From Kribbella flavida DSM 17836 (GTDB lineage: Bacteria > Actinomycetota > Actinomycetes > Propionibacteriales > Kribbellaceae): a DNA stretch of 64,000 bases. Where the stretch lies: assembly GCF_000024345.1 (NCBI RefSeq), contig NC_013729.1, positions 496,001 to 560,000 of the forward strand, read 5' to 3'. The position numbers were made by a program, and so were the translations under genes. Below are positions 34,039 through 41,777 of this stretch, piece by piece (the first letter of the stretch is position 1; each line of letters opens with the position of its first letter). The notes under the pieces were generated by a model. That model was not told where the DNA came from and did no database searches. It saw nothing but the letters and a program-made list of their open reading frames with translations.

Positions 34039-34443
34039 TTGCTGCGCGACCACCGGATCCGCTACCTGATCGTCGGTGCCGGCACGAACATCCTGTACTT
34101 CGGCCTGTTCTGGCTCGGCTGGCACGTCCTGGAGGGCGTACTGCCGTACCTGGTCGTCACCGCGCTGGCGAACCTGATGACCGCGCTGATCATGTATCCC
34201 ACGTACCGCGGCTTCGTCTTCAGCTCCTCGGCCGGCTGGCTGCGTGGCTTCACCAAGTTCTACGCCGTCTACCTGTTCGGCCTCGCCTGCTCGCTGGTCG
34301 GCATGCCCCTGCTGATCGAGCTGCTCAACACCCCGGTCCTGCTCGCCCAGGCCCTGGTCATCCTGCTCGTCCCGGTGGCGTCCTACCTCCTCCACCGCTT
34401 CTGGACCTTCCGCGACGTCTCCCACACCCCCGTAGATGCGTAG
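34039..34443 (+). CDS. GtrA-family membrane protein, probable polyprenyl-sugar flippase
   Basis: 134 residues from TTG 34039, four predicted membrane spans: YLIVGAGTNILYFGLFWLG, LPYLVVTALANLMTALIMY, a third from FYAVYLFGLACSLVGM, and LVILLVPVASYLLHRFWTF, ending in the W-T-F-R signature of GtrA proteins. GtrA proteins are thought to flip undecaprenyl-phosphate-linked sugars. The start is uncertain: an in-frame ATT at 34012 has a better placed GAGAGG site than the TTG. It pairs with the divergent GtrB-like gene. Confidence 0.85.
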   Translation: MLRDHRIRYLIVGAGTNILYFGLFWLGWHVLEGVLPYLVVTALANLMTALIMYPTYRGFVFSSSAGWLRGFTKFYAVYLFGLACSLVGMPLLIELLNTPVLLAQALVILLVPVASYLLHRFWTFRDVSHTPVDA

Positions 34444-34468
34444 GTCCCCACCGAAGTTGTTCGCCGCT

Positions 34469-34846
34469 CTACGCGGCGCCCCAGACGATGCAGAACTCGT
34501 TGCCCTCGGGGTCGCGCATGACCTGCCAACGGTCGCCGTCGTACAGGTCGTCGGCGGTGGTGGCGCCGAGGGCGAGGGCGTGGTCGATGGCCTGCTGACG
34601 CTGTGCCGGGTCGACCCGCAGGTCGAGGTGCAGGCGGTTCTTGACCTGCTTGGCTTCGGGGACCTGAGCGAAGTCCAGGCCGACGGCGCCGCCGCGCAGT
34701 TCGAAGAACTCCTCGTGGTGGTCCTTGCGCAGCTCGCCGCCGAGCAGGTGCTGCCAGAAGCGCCCGAGCGTCAGCGGGTCCGCGCAGTCGACGACCACGG
34801 TGTCGATCGTGAGGACGGGCGGTTGCTCGCCGTGGGGCACGGCCAT
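34469..34846 (-). CDS. VOC-superfamily glyoxalase-like protein
   Basis: 125 residues, ATG with AAGGA upstream. Paired beta-alpha-beta-beta-beta modules are visible: TIDTVVVDCADPLTLGRFW then FFELRGGAVGLDFAQVPE, and NRLHLDLRVDPAQRQQAIDHA then RWQVMRDPEGNEFCIVW. It fits the small glyoxalase-like DUF family common in actinobacteria. Ligand and role are unknown. It lies between gtrA and pseI and appears unrelated to the glycan genes. Confidence 0.85.
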   Translation of the reverse strand: MAVPHGEQPPVLTIDTVVVDCADPLTLGRFWQHLLGGELRKDHHEEFFELRGGAVGLDFAQVPEAKQVKNRLHLDLRVDPAQRQQAIDHALALGATTADDLYDGDRWQVMRDPEGNEFCIVWGAA

Positions 34847-34906
34847 CGGTCAGGATCCTTCCGTCGAAGCGCGACCAGTACCCCGTGGGTCGCGGGGGAA
34901 CCGCAG

Positions 34907-34934
34907 AGGGCCCCGGCGGTCCGGCCGGGGCCCT
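34907..34934. terminator. hairpin downstream of pseH-pseI
   Basis: Eleven-bp perfect stem AGGGCCCCGGC / GCCGGGGCCCT with a 6-nt loop, 20 bp past the pseI stop on the minus strand. Confidence 0.75.
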
Positions 34935-34954
34935 GCAGCGAGGTGTTCAGCGGG

Positions 34955-36010
34955 TCAGAGCACGTCCCAGGTCAGTGGGGTGCCCTTCGGGGTGTCCTGG
35001 CGGAACTCGCGGCCCTCGACCGAGGCGAACGCGTCGGGGGCCAGGCCGCCGGCCGGGCGAACCGAGCGAACGTTGTCGGCAGCAACCTTCTCGCCGGCCT
35101 TGACGTCGCGGGTCACGTAGAGCGAGCGGCGGAACCGCAGCACGTTCTGCTCGGCCTGCTTCGGGCCGACCACCGGCTCGCCGAGCGCCTGCTGGGCGAT
35201 CTTGGTGCCCTCGACCAGCGCCTTGACCTCGTCCGGCTCCAGCGAGAACGCCGAGTCGACACCACCGTCGGCGCGCGACAGCGTGACGTGCTTCTCGATC
35301 ACGGTCGCGCCGAGCGCCACGGCCGCGATCGCCGCGCCGATGCCCATCGTGTGGTCGGACAGGCCGATCTGCACGCCGAGCGCGTCGCGCAGCACCGGGA
35401 TCGAGCGCAGGTTGGACTGCTCCGGCGGCGCCGGGTAGCTCGCGGTGCAGGACAGCACGACGATCTGCTCGTTGCCGGTGGAGCGGGCCGCGCGCACCGC
35501 CGCGTCGATGTCCATCAGCGTGGCCGACCCGGTGGAGATGATGATCGGCTTACCGGTCTCGGCCATGCCACGGACCAGCGGCAGGTCGCCGATCTCGTTC
35601 GAGGCCACCTTGTACGCCGGGACGTTCAGCTTCTCGAGGAACTCGATCGCGGTCGGGTCGAACGGCGACGAGAACGCCAGCATGCCGAGCGAGTTCGCCA
35701 GCTCGAACAGCGGCTCGTGCCACTCCCACGGCGTGTGCGCCTCCTGGTAGAGGTCGTACAGCCGGGCGCCGCCCCACAGCTCGTGCTCCGACGGCAGCCG
35801 GAAGGCCGGCAGGTCGACGTCCAGGGTGATCGTGTCGGCGGTGTAGGTCTGCAGCTTCAGCGCCTGCACGCCGGTCTCGGCCATCGCCCGGACGATGTCC
35901 TTGGCTCGCTCGAGGTCGCCGTTGTGGTTGCCGGACATCTCGGCGATGACGAGCGGCTGGTGGTCCGGCCCGACCGGGACGTCGCCGAAGTAGATGGTGG
36001 AGGCACTCAT
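34955..36010 (-). CDS. pseI: pseudaminic acid synthase, PseI
   Basis: 351 residues, NeuB family. It condenses 6-deoxy-AltdiNAc with phosphoenolpyruvate to form pseudaminic acid. Seen: PLVIAEMSGNHNGDLERA (opening of NeuB/PseI barrels), ALKLQTYTADTITLD, FSSPFDPTAIEFLE, YKVASNEIGDLPLV, IISTGSATL, LSCTASYPAPPEQSNL, IGLSDHTMG and VIEKHVTLSRADGGVDSAFS, followed by a C-terminal SAF antifreeze-like domain from about residue 285 (RSLYVTRDVKAGE). The SNEIGDLPL and E-Q-S-N-L segments favour PseI over NeuB or LegI, though this is judged by eye. It follows pseH by 4 bp. Confidence 0.92.
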   Translation of the reverse strand: MSASTIYFGDVPVGPDHQPLVIAEMSGNHNGDLERAKDIVRAMAETGVQALKLQTYTADTITLDVDLPAFRLPSEHELWGGARLYDLYQEAHTPWEWHEPLFELANSLGMLAFSSPFDPTAIEFLEKLNVPAYKVASNEIGDLPLVRGMAETGKPIIISTGSATLMDIDAAVRAARSTGNEQIVVLSCTASYPAPPEQSNLRSIPVLRDALGVQIGLSDHTMGIGAAIAAVALGATVIEKHVTLSRADGGVDSAFSLEPDEVKALVEGTKIAQQALGEPVVGPKQAEQNVLRFRRSLYVTRDVKAGEKVAADNVRSVRPAGGLAPDAFASVEGREFRQDTPKGTPLTWDVL

Positions 36011-36014
36011 GGGG

Positions 36015-36536
36015 TCAGTTTCCCTTCGGCTTGCGCCGGTTGTCCTTGTGCAGAGTGATGGGCAGCACGGTGATCTCGCGCCCGTCGGCGACCCGGGTCT
36101 CCGGCTCGCCCTCGACGAACCGGAACCGCCGGTTCATCTGCCGGACCACGGTGTTGTGCTCGAGCACCTCGCCGGACAGCTCGTCCAGGCCGAGCTCGTC
36201 GAAGGCGTACGCCGTGGCGTCCTTCATCACCTCGATCCAGGCCGGCAGGGTCTCGCCCCGCTCGGCCAGGCCCTCGGCGTCCAGGAAGAAGCCCCACGCG
36301 CCGGTTCGCGGCTCGGCGTCCAGCTCGAGGTCGAAGAAGTTGACCACGCCGGCGACGACGCCGTCGCGTTCGTAGATCAGCACCCGGCGGGTCGGGTCCA
36401 CGCTCGCCTTCGCCCACCACGCGGCGTGCTCGGCGGCGGAGATCTCGTGCGCGGTGATGCTGACGTCGCGGTTCGGCTGCTGGTTGCGCAGGGTCCGGAT
36501 GATGTCGACGTCGCCGTCCGTGGCCGTGCGCAGCAC
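36015..36536 (-). CDS. pseH: UDP-4-amino-4,6-dideoxy-beta-L-AltNAc N-acetyltransferase, PseH
   Basis: 173 residues, GTG start, GNAT fold. It acetylates the C4 amine made by PseC, giving UDP-diNAc-altrose for PseG. The N-terminus MLRTATDGDVDIIRTLRNQ with R-x-W...WW spacing (ISAAEHAAWWAK), YERDGVVAGVVNFFDLE, GAWGFFLDAEG and a tail with EVLEHNTVVRQMNRRFRFV match PseH proteins, whose C-terminal E-V-x-x-x-N precedes the acetyl-CoA-proximal helix. The Q-x-x-G-x-G loop is degenerate (DAEGLAERGETLP). Role is inferred from these features and from coupling to pseI. Confidence 0.85.
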   Translation of the reverse strand: MLRTATDGDVDIIRTLRNQQPNRDVSITAHEISAAEHAAWWAKASVDPTRRVLIYERDGVVAGVVNFFDLELDAEPRTGAWGFFLDAEGLAERGETLPAWIEVMKDATAYAFDELGLDELSGEVLEHNTVVRQMNRRFRFVEGEPETRVADGREITVLPITLHKDNRRKPKGN

Positions 36537-36734
36537 CTGTCCCGCCCTCTCGCTTCACCGGTAGATCCGGCCACCACGGTACCGGCTGCGCGGTACCGCC
36601 AGCGATCCGGTGGCCAGACCCGGATCCGATGGCACGATCAGCCAGACGAATGGGCCGGTCCGCGAGCTCTTCTGCGGACCGCCGGAATGTGTAACTATCT
36701 TTCGACTTCATCCCTGGAGTGGTCGGAGAGTGAC
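36537..36734. promoter_or_regulatory. divergent region between pseH and GHL10 hydrolase
   Basis: This 198-bp region contains an inverted repeat GGTCCGC (36657-36663) / GCGGACC (36674-36680) and, on the plus strand, a possible -10 within TAACTATCT (about 36692-36700). GGAG at 36725-36728 precedes the ATG at 36735. No clear promoter is seen for pseH. Confidence 0.4.
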
Positions 36735-38318
36735 ATGACAGTCAGGCGGATCGTGGGTGTGCTCGGGGTGGCGGCAGGCCTGGTTCTGGGCGTCCTGCCC
36801 GGTACGGCGGCCGCCGTACCGGCGCAGCCGGAGAGCACGGCCAAGACCTGTACGGCGGACCCGAAGACCCCGCTGCGGCAGTTCCGGGCCACCTGGGTCT
36901 CCTCGGTGGTGAACATCGACTGGCCGTCGCGCAGCGGGCTGCCCGCGGCCCAGCAGCAGGCCGAGCTGATCGGCTGGCTCGACGACGCGGTCCGCCAGCG
37001 GCACAACGCCGTCGTGCTCCAGGTCCGTCCGACCGCCGACGCGTTCTGGCCGTCCGCGGTCGAGCCCTGGTCGCGGTACCTGACCGGCACGCAGGGCCGT
37101 GACCCGGGCTACGACCCGCTGGCCTTCGCCGTCGCCGAGGCCCACAAGCGCAACCTGGAGCTGCACGCCTGGTTCAACCCGTACCGGCTCTCGATGGGCA
37201 CCGACCTCAACGCGCTGGTCCCGACGCACCCGGCGCGGCAGCACCCGGACTGGGTCGTCACCTACGGCGGCAAGCTCTACTACAACCCCGGCATCCCGGC
37301 GGCCCGCAAGCTGGTCGAGGACGCGATCATGGACGCCGTGGCGAAGTACGACATCGACGGCGTGCACTTCGACGACTACTTCTACCCGTACCCGGTCGCC
37401 GGCCAGGTGTTCGACGACGCGGCCACCTACGCGCAGTACGGCGCCGGCTTCGCCACCGTGGCGGACTGGCGGCGTCACAACATCGACCTGCTGATCCAGG
37501 AGCTGCAGCAGCGGATCAAGGCGGCCAAGCCGTGGGTGAAGTTCGGCATCTCGCCGTTCGCGGTCTGGCGCAACAAGGGCACCGACCCGCAGGGCTCCGA
37601 CACCACCGCCGGCGTCCAGACCTACGACGACCTGGCCGCGGACACCCGCAAGTGGGTCCGCGAGCAGTGGATCGACTACATCGTGCCGCAGGTCTACTGG
37701 GCCGGCGGGTTCGCGCCCGCGGACTACAACAAGATCGTGCCCTGGTGGGCGGAGCAGGTCCGCGGCACCAACGTGCACCTCTACATCGGCCAGGCCACCT
37801 ACAAGGTCGGTACGTCGACGCAGTCGCCGGACTGGTCCGACCCGAACGAGCTGAGCGACCACCTGGCCTTCAACAGCACGATCCCCGAGGTGCAGGGCGA
37901 CATCTACTTCTCTGCCAAGGACGTACGGGCGGACCGACTCGGCGCGACCTCGCTGCTGAACAGCACCTGGTACACGCGGCCCGCTTTGATCCCGACCATG
38001 CCGTCGCTGGACTCCAGGCCGCCGCTGCCCGTGCACGCACTGCGAGCAAGCAGGACCGCCGGCGGCGTCCAGCTGCAGTGGAGGGCGACCTCGGCCGACA
38101 CCACGTCGTACGCCGTCTACCGGCGCGACCTGGCAGCTGGTGACTGGTGCGCCGACAAGGACGCACGCAACCTGCTCGCCACCCTGCGGGCAACCGGCGG
38201 GAAGCAGACCTACGTCGACACCACAGCAGTTGCGGGCCGCCACTACATCTACCTGGTCACCGCACTGGACCGCGGCTGGAACCAGAGCGTCCCGCTCCCC
38301 GCTGCAGTCATCCGCTGA
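36735..38318 (+). CDS. secreted GHL10-family glycoside hydrolase (YngK/DigH-like)
   Basis: 527 residues. ATG 36735 is chosen for its GGAG site and the immediate signal peptide (MTVRRIVGVLGVAAGLVLG then PGTAAAVPA). The catalytic barrel (about 45-400) matches glycosyl-hydrolase-like 10: RQFRATWVSSVVNIDWPS, VVLQVRPTADAFWPS, LELHAWFNPYR, YDIDGVHFDDYFYPYP with candidate acidic residues, and DYIVPQVYWAGG. A fibronectin-III-like module (VHALRASRTAGGVQLQW onward) ends the protein. E. coli DigH of this family cleaves denuded peptidoglycan glycan strands. Beside pseH/pseI it may remodel wall glycans or the Pse polymer. Confidence 0.88.
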   Translation: MTVRRIVGVLGVAAGLVLGVLPGTAAAVPAQPESTAKTCTADPKTPLRQFRATWVSSVVNIDWPSRSGLPAAQQQAELIGWLDDAVRQRHNAVVLQVRPTADAFWPSAVEPWSRYLTGTQGRDPGYDPLAFAVAEAHKRNLELHAWFNPYRLSMGTDLNALVPTHPARQHPDWVVTYGGKLYYNPGIPAARKLVEDAIMDAVAKYDIDGVHFDDYFYPYPVAGQVFDDAATYAQYGAGFATVADWRRHNIDLLIQELQQRIKAAKPWVKFGISPFAVWRNKGTDPQGSDTTAGVQTYDDLAADTRKWVREQWIDYIVPQVYWAGGFAPADYNKIVPWWAEQVRGTNVHLYIGQATYKVGTSTQSPDWSDPNELSDHLAFNSTIPEVQGDIYFSAKDVRADRLGATSLLNSTWYTRPALIPTMPSLDSRPPLPVHALRASRTAGGVQLQWRATSADTTSYAVYRRDLAAGDWCADKDARNLLATLRATGGKQTYVDTTAVAGRHYIYLVTALDRGWNQSVPLPAAVIR

Positions 38319-38325
38319 GGCTCGG

Positions 38326-40572
38326 TCAGGGGACCGGGTTGGCTGCCTGGTCCCCGCGAGGCGGGTAAAGTTGGTAGACGCGGACTGTGCCGGACTGGAA
38401 CCTCAGCTCGGCCAGCCGCTCCAGCTGGTCGGAGACCGGGTTGACCCGCCCGTCGGCCAGCAGCCAGCGCACGCCGTACTGCGCGCGCAGCCGGTCCAGG
38501 GACTCCCTGGTGGGCGCGCTGAACGCCGCGTCGTTCACCCGCAGCTTCTCCTGGTCCCAGAACTGCCCGTACGACGCCTCGGTGGAGGTCTGCGCGTCGT
38601 TCGCCTTCGCGGTGTAGGACCAGCCCTGCACCAGCACCCGGCGTTCGGCGTACCCGGGGATCCAGAACGAGCCGGTGTGGCAGCGCGGCCCGGTCGGTGC
38701 GTGACAGTGGATGTTGGTCGCGATCAGGTCGTCCGGGCCTGACTGCCGGCGGATGAACCGGGCTGCCTCGATGCCGCCGGGTGCGATCGAGTCGTACGCC
38801 GTCTGCGGCGGGAGAGCGAACCTGCGCAGGCTGACCACAGTCGGCGACACGGTCAGCCCGATCAGCGCGGCCACCGCGATCACCGCCCAAGTCCGCCGGG
38901 AGCCGCGGGACAGGAGTCCCAGCACCACGATGCCCGCGGCGGTGACGGCCAGGGCGACGACCGGGGGTTCGGCGAAGATCCGCTGCAGGCAACTGGTGTC
39001 GCGGCAGTCGCGGATCAGGGTGTCGGTCCTGGAACGGCCCAGGTTGATCGCTGCGACTCCGAGCGCCAGGGCGGGCGCGACCACGAAGTACTGGCGGCGG
39101 TCCAGCGACGACAGCCCCCAGGTCGCGAGCAGGACGCCGTACACGAAGGCGGTCCGGGCGAAGAACACCTGCGCCTGGCTGTAGTGGTAGAGCACGCTGA
39201 CGGCGGCGATCGCGCCGATCAGGCCGGCCAACAGGAGCACCACCATCGGATCTCGGGGAAGGCGCCGGCGGATCAGCAGCGCGCCGGTGGCGGGCATCAG
39301 CCAGCCGATGAGGACGGCGGCCGCGACAACTGCCAGCACGGAAGGACCCGGCTGCACCGACGGGTCGATGCCCCGCAGCATGCCGTCGAGCATGCTGCGG
39401 TAGGTCCCGGCCGGCTTGAGCTCCATGCCGTGGCTCGCACCGCGCAGCACGAAGAAGAAGTTCACCGCGTACGTCGCGCCGACCGTCAGGCCGAGCACCA
39501 GTGCGCGCAGGTTCAGGCGGCGCGCCTTGACCGTCAGGTAGATCCACGCGGCGGCCAGACCGGCGCCGTACACCGGCAGTGCGGTCGCCTTGCTGATCGA
39601 GAGCACGGTGATCAGGACGGCAGCGACGAGGAACAGGCCCGCGAGCCGTTGCTTGGCCTGATCTTGCTCGCGACGCAGAAGAAGCGCGGTCACGGCGATC
39701 AGCGGCAGCATCAGCACGGTCGAGAAAGCCTGCGTCGGACTGATCATCTGACCCATCGACAGCGGGCTGTCGTGGTACAGCGTGTGTGTGACTGCCCAGC
39801 CCCAGGGAGCGAGGTCTCCAGCGAGCACGGTGAGCCCAGCCGCGATCGGCGCCGCCACTGCCCGGCCGGTGAGCACCATGCCGACCGCGGCGGCTGCGAG
39901 CGTGGTGAGCAGCAGGAACGCCAGGGGGACAACCCGCTGCGTCAGCACATCGAGCTCGATCCCGGTGATCCAGTGGGCCGAGGCGATGTGGTTGTAGGCC
40001 ATCCAGTGGTACGTCAGCGGCTCACCGGCGACGTACGGGACCTGGGGAGGGAAGTGGTGGGTGAGCTCGGCCGCCAGCGACAGCTGGAACGGCGAGTCGG
40101 TGTTCGGCCGGAGAGCGGCCGGACCGTCGAGCGGGATCACCCGGGAGCCGACGCGCACGAACCAGGCGGCGACCAGTCCGGTCGAGACCATCACCCCGGC
40201 CACGGCCCACCACGGCGTCGGCCGGCTGGGCCGGGTCTTGGCCGGGACAGCCAGGGCCAGGCCGAGAGCCAGGGCCGGCAGGACCAGCGCGACCATCGGT
40301 ACGTCGAGCCAGCGGCCGAGTGGGTAGACCAGCGCCTCGCAGGCCAGGCCGAACGTCGTACCGAGGGCCGCGTCGACCACGAACCAGCCGGTGCCGCCGG
40401 TGAGGCGCCGCCAGAGCATCGTGCCGGGCACGGCGATCACCACGAGCAGGTAGCCCAGGTACGCGGCCGGGATCCAGGCCGGGTGGGCCTGCAGCGCCAC
40501 GAACCAGCCCAGTGGCAGCGCCGGCAGACTCGCCAGCGCGGCCACCGTCGTCGCCCGGCCTCCTCGGCTCAC
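38326..40572 (-). CDS. multispanning GT-C-like membrane protein, paralogue 5 of 6
   Basis: 748 residues from GTG 40572, with GGGAGGGAG upstream; the longer frame has no support. It is the most divergent plus-side relative but keeps the family layout: SPFQLSLAAELTHHFPPQVP, LTYHWMAYNHIASAHW, ISPTQAFSTVL, LSISKATALPVYG, YSQAQVFFARTAFVYG, then the C-terminal domain with AARFIRRQSGPDDL, NIHC...RC, SFWIPGYAERRVLVQG, WSYTAKAND, FWDQEKLRVND and YGVRWLLADGRVN. In place of CD-x-R it has RCHTGSF, so the second cysteine is kept but the aspartate is lost. It ends 7 bp from the convergent hydrolase gene. Confidence 0.75.
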   Translation of the reverse strand: MSRGGRATTVAALASLPALPLGWFVALQAHPAWIPAAYLGYLLVVIAVPGTMLWRRLTGGTGWFVVDAALGTTFGLACEALVYPLGRWLDVPMVALVLPALALGLALAVPAKTRPSRPTPWWAVAGVMVSTGLVAAWFVRVGSRVIPLDGPAALRPNTDSPFQLSLAAELTHHFPPQVPYVAGEPLTYHWMAYNHIASAHWITGIELDVLTQRVVPLAFLLLTTLAAAAVGMVLTGRAVAAPIAAGLTVLAGDLAPWGWAVTHTLYHDSPLSMGQMISPTQAFSTVLMLPLIAVTALLLRREQDQAKQRLAGLFLVAAVLITVLSISKATALPVYGAGLAAAWIYLTVKARRLNLRALVLGLTVGATYAVNFFFVLRGASHGMELKPAGTYRSMLDGMLRGIDPSVQPGPSVLAVVAAAVLIGWLMPATGALLIRRRLPRDPMVVLLLAGLIGAIAAVSVLYHYSQAQVFFARTAFVYGVLLATWGLSSLDRRQYFVVAPALALGVAAINLGRSRTDTLIRDCRDTSCLQRIFAEPPVVALAVTAAGIVVLGLLSRGSRRTWAVIAVAALIGLTVSPTVVSLRRFALPPQTAYDSIAPGGIEAARFIRRQSGPDDLIATNIHCHAPTGPRCHTGSFWIPGYAERRVLVQGWSYTAKANDAQTSTEASYGQFWDQEKLRVNDAAFSAPTRESLDRLRAQYGVRWLLADGRVNPVSDQLERLAELRFQSGTVRVYQLYPPRGDQAANPVP

Positions 40573-40739
40573 GCCCCACTCCCTCCCTGGACCTGCACAC
40601 GGAGAGAGAGCCGTGAGCGACAAAAAGTTCAACCCCACGGTAATCGTGCCCGATCTGCCCCCTTCGAGCCGTTTACCGGGCCACACCGGCCGCTTACGCT
40701 GTGTAGGCGATCGCTCATGATTCCGTGACAGGAGGCCCT

Positions 40740-40775
40740 GTGCCAGCCCTTATCTACCTCGCCGAGAGCCCATGA
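40740..40775 (+). CDS. 11-residue leader peptide ORF coupled to the methyltransferase
   Basis: GTG 40740 with a full AGGAGG 4 bp upstream encodes MPALIYLAESP and stops in an ATGA overlap with the next gene, whose own ribosome binding site is weak (GAGAG). It looks like a translational coupler. It is too short to judge by composition. Confidence 0.45.
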   Translation: MPALIYLAESP

Positions 40776-41461
40776 CGACCGCCGGCCGCCAGGAGACGCT
40801 CCGCTACCACCGCGCGCTCTACGCCGACCACAGCCCGACCGGCCCGGCGACCTGGCTTCACCGCCCCTCGCCCTTCGTACTGCGATCCTTGCCGCAGCTC
40901 CACGCCGATGGGCCCGCGCTGGCGGTCGAGCTCGGTGCCGGTGCCGGCAGGCACACCATCCCCGTCGCCCAGGCGCTCCCGGCCGGCTCTCGGGTGCTCG
41001 GGGTGGACCTGCTCCCGGTCGCCGCGGAGCAGCTGCGCACGAGTGCCCGAGGTGCCGGGGTCTCCGATGTCGTGCGCCCCGTCGTCGCCGACATCGAGGC
41101 GTTCGGCATCTCCGGGCAGGCCGATCTGGTGGTCGCCTGCTCGGCCCTGGAGCACGTGTCCGGCCCGGCCGCCTTCGAGCGGGTTCTGGGGGAGTGGCAG
41201 GCGGCGACGAGGGTCAACGGGCTGCACTGCCTGGTGATCGGGGTCGACAAGACCGAGGTCCACCCGGGCGGTGAGGTGCGCCCGGCAGCGGTGGAGTTCC
41301 CGTTCGGGCGGGCGGAGGCCGAGCGGTTGCTGCAGCGCTGCTACTCGGGCTGGAGGTGGCTGGAGTACTCCGTCGGCGGGTTCAGCGTGACCGAGCAGCG
41401 CGACGGTACGGCGTACCGGCTGGACACGGTCTGTGTGCGGCTGCTGGTGCGCCGGACGTGA
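40772..41461 (+). CDS. class I SAM-dependent methyltransferase
   Basis: 229 residues, ATG overlapping the leader peptide stop. Motif I is AVELGAGAGRHTIPVAQ (about 50-66), followed by VLGVDLLPVAAEQL, VVADIEAFGI and DLVVACSALEHVSG, the usual order of Methyltransf_25/TehB-like enzymes. It heads the operon with ACP, adenylating enzyme, SDR and PPTase-like protein (next gene 64 bp away). It may modify the acyl group or the sugar; nothing in the sequence decides this. Confidence 0.82.
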   Translation: MTTAGRQETLRYHRALYADHSPTGPATWLHRPSPFVLRSLPQLHADGPALAVELGAGAGRHTIPVAQALPAGSRVLGVDLLPVAAEQLRTSARGAGVSDVVRPVVADIEAFGISGQADLVVACSALEHVSGPAAFERVLGEWQAATRVNGLHCLVIGVDKTEVHPGGEVRPAAVEFPFGRAEAERLLQRCYSGWRWLEYSVGGFSVTEQRDGTAYRLDTVCVRLLVRRT

Positions 41462-41525
41462 CCTGGACCACCGCGCACTGCCGCGAATCGTCCACCTCAG
41501 TCGGCAGACGCTAGGCTCTGGGCCC

Positions 41526-41777
41526 ATGAGTGAGTTGACGCGCGCCCAGATCCGGGACCTGATGGGCGAGGTGATGAAGGCGCAGGGCAAGGAGCTGCCG
41601 AGCGACGACAGCGCCGACCTGCGGGAGATCGGCTTCCGCTCCCTGGACTTCTCCGAGCTGGCCCTGCGGGTCGAGGACGAGATCGGCGACGAACTGAACT
41701 TCGACGCCCCCGGTCTGCGCCAGATCGCGAAGGTCGGCGACGTTCTCGACTTCATCGAGCAGCTTCAGTCGGCGTGA
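41526..41777 (+). CDS. acyl carrier protein
   Basis: 83 residues, acidic, with the four-helix ACP pattern. The attachment serine is Ser39 in GFRSLDFSEL; the usual D-S-L is here R-S-L, as in several discrete carrier proteins from secondary or glycan metabolism. Its stop overlaps the start of the adenylate-forming ligase (GTGA), so the ligase is very probably its loading enzyme. It would carry an activated acyl or aminoacyl group on phosphopantetheine. Confidence 0.88.
   Translation: MSELTRAQIRDLMGEVMKAQGKELPSDDSADLREIGFRSLDFSELALRVEDEIGDELNFDAPGLRQIAKVGDVLDFIEQLQSA

Noticed and set aside
672..36010. Legionaminic or sialic acid pathway instead of pseudaminic
   Set aside because: The dehydratase is of the inverting FlaA1/PseB type with NLYGATK, PseC opens with MLPYGRQ, and a PseH-like GNAT is coupled to the synthase; no NeuA/NeuC or LegB-like gene is present. 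A tree would settle it.
35994..36734. Plus-strand extension of the GHL10 gene to base 35994
   Set aside because: The extension is antisense to pseH and precedes a clear ribosome binding site and signal peptide at 36735.
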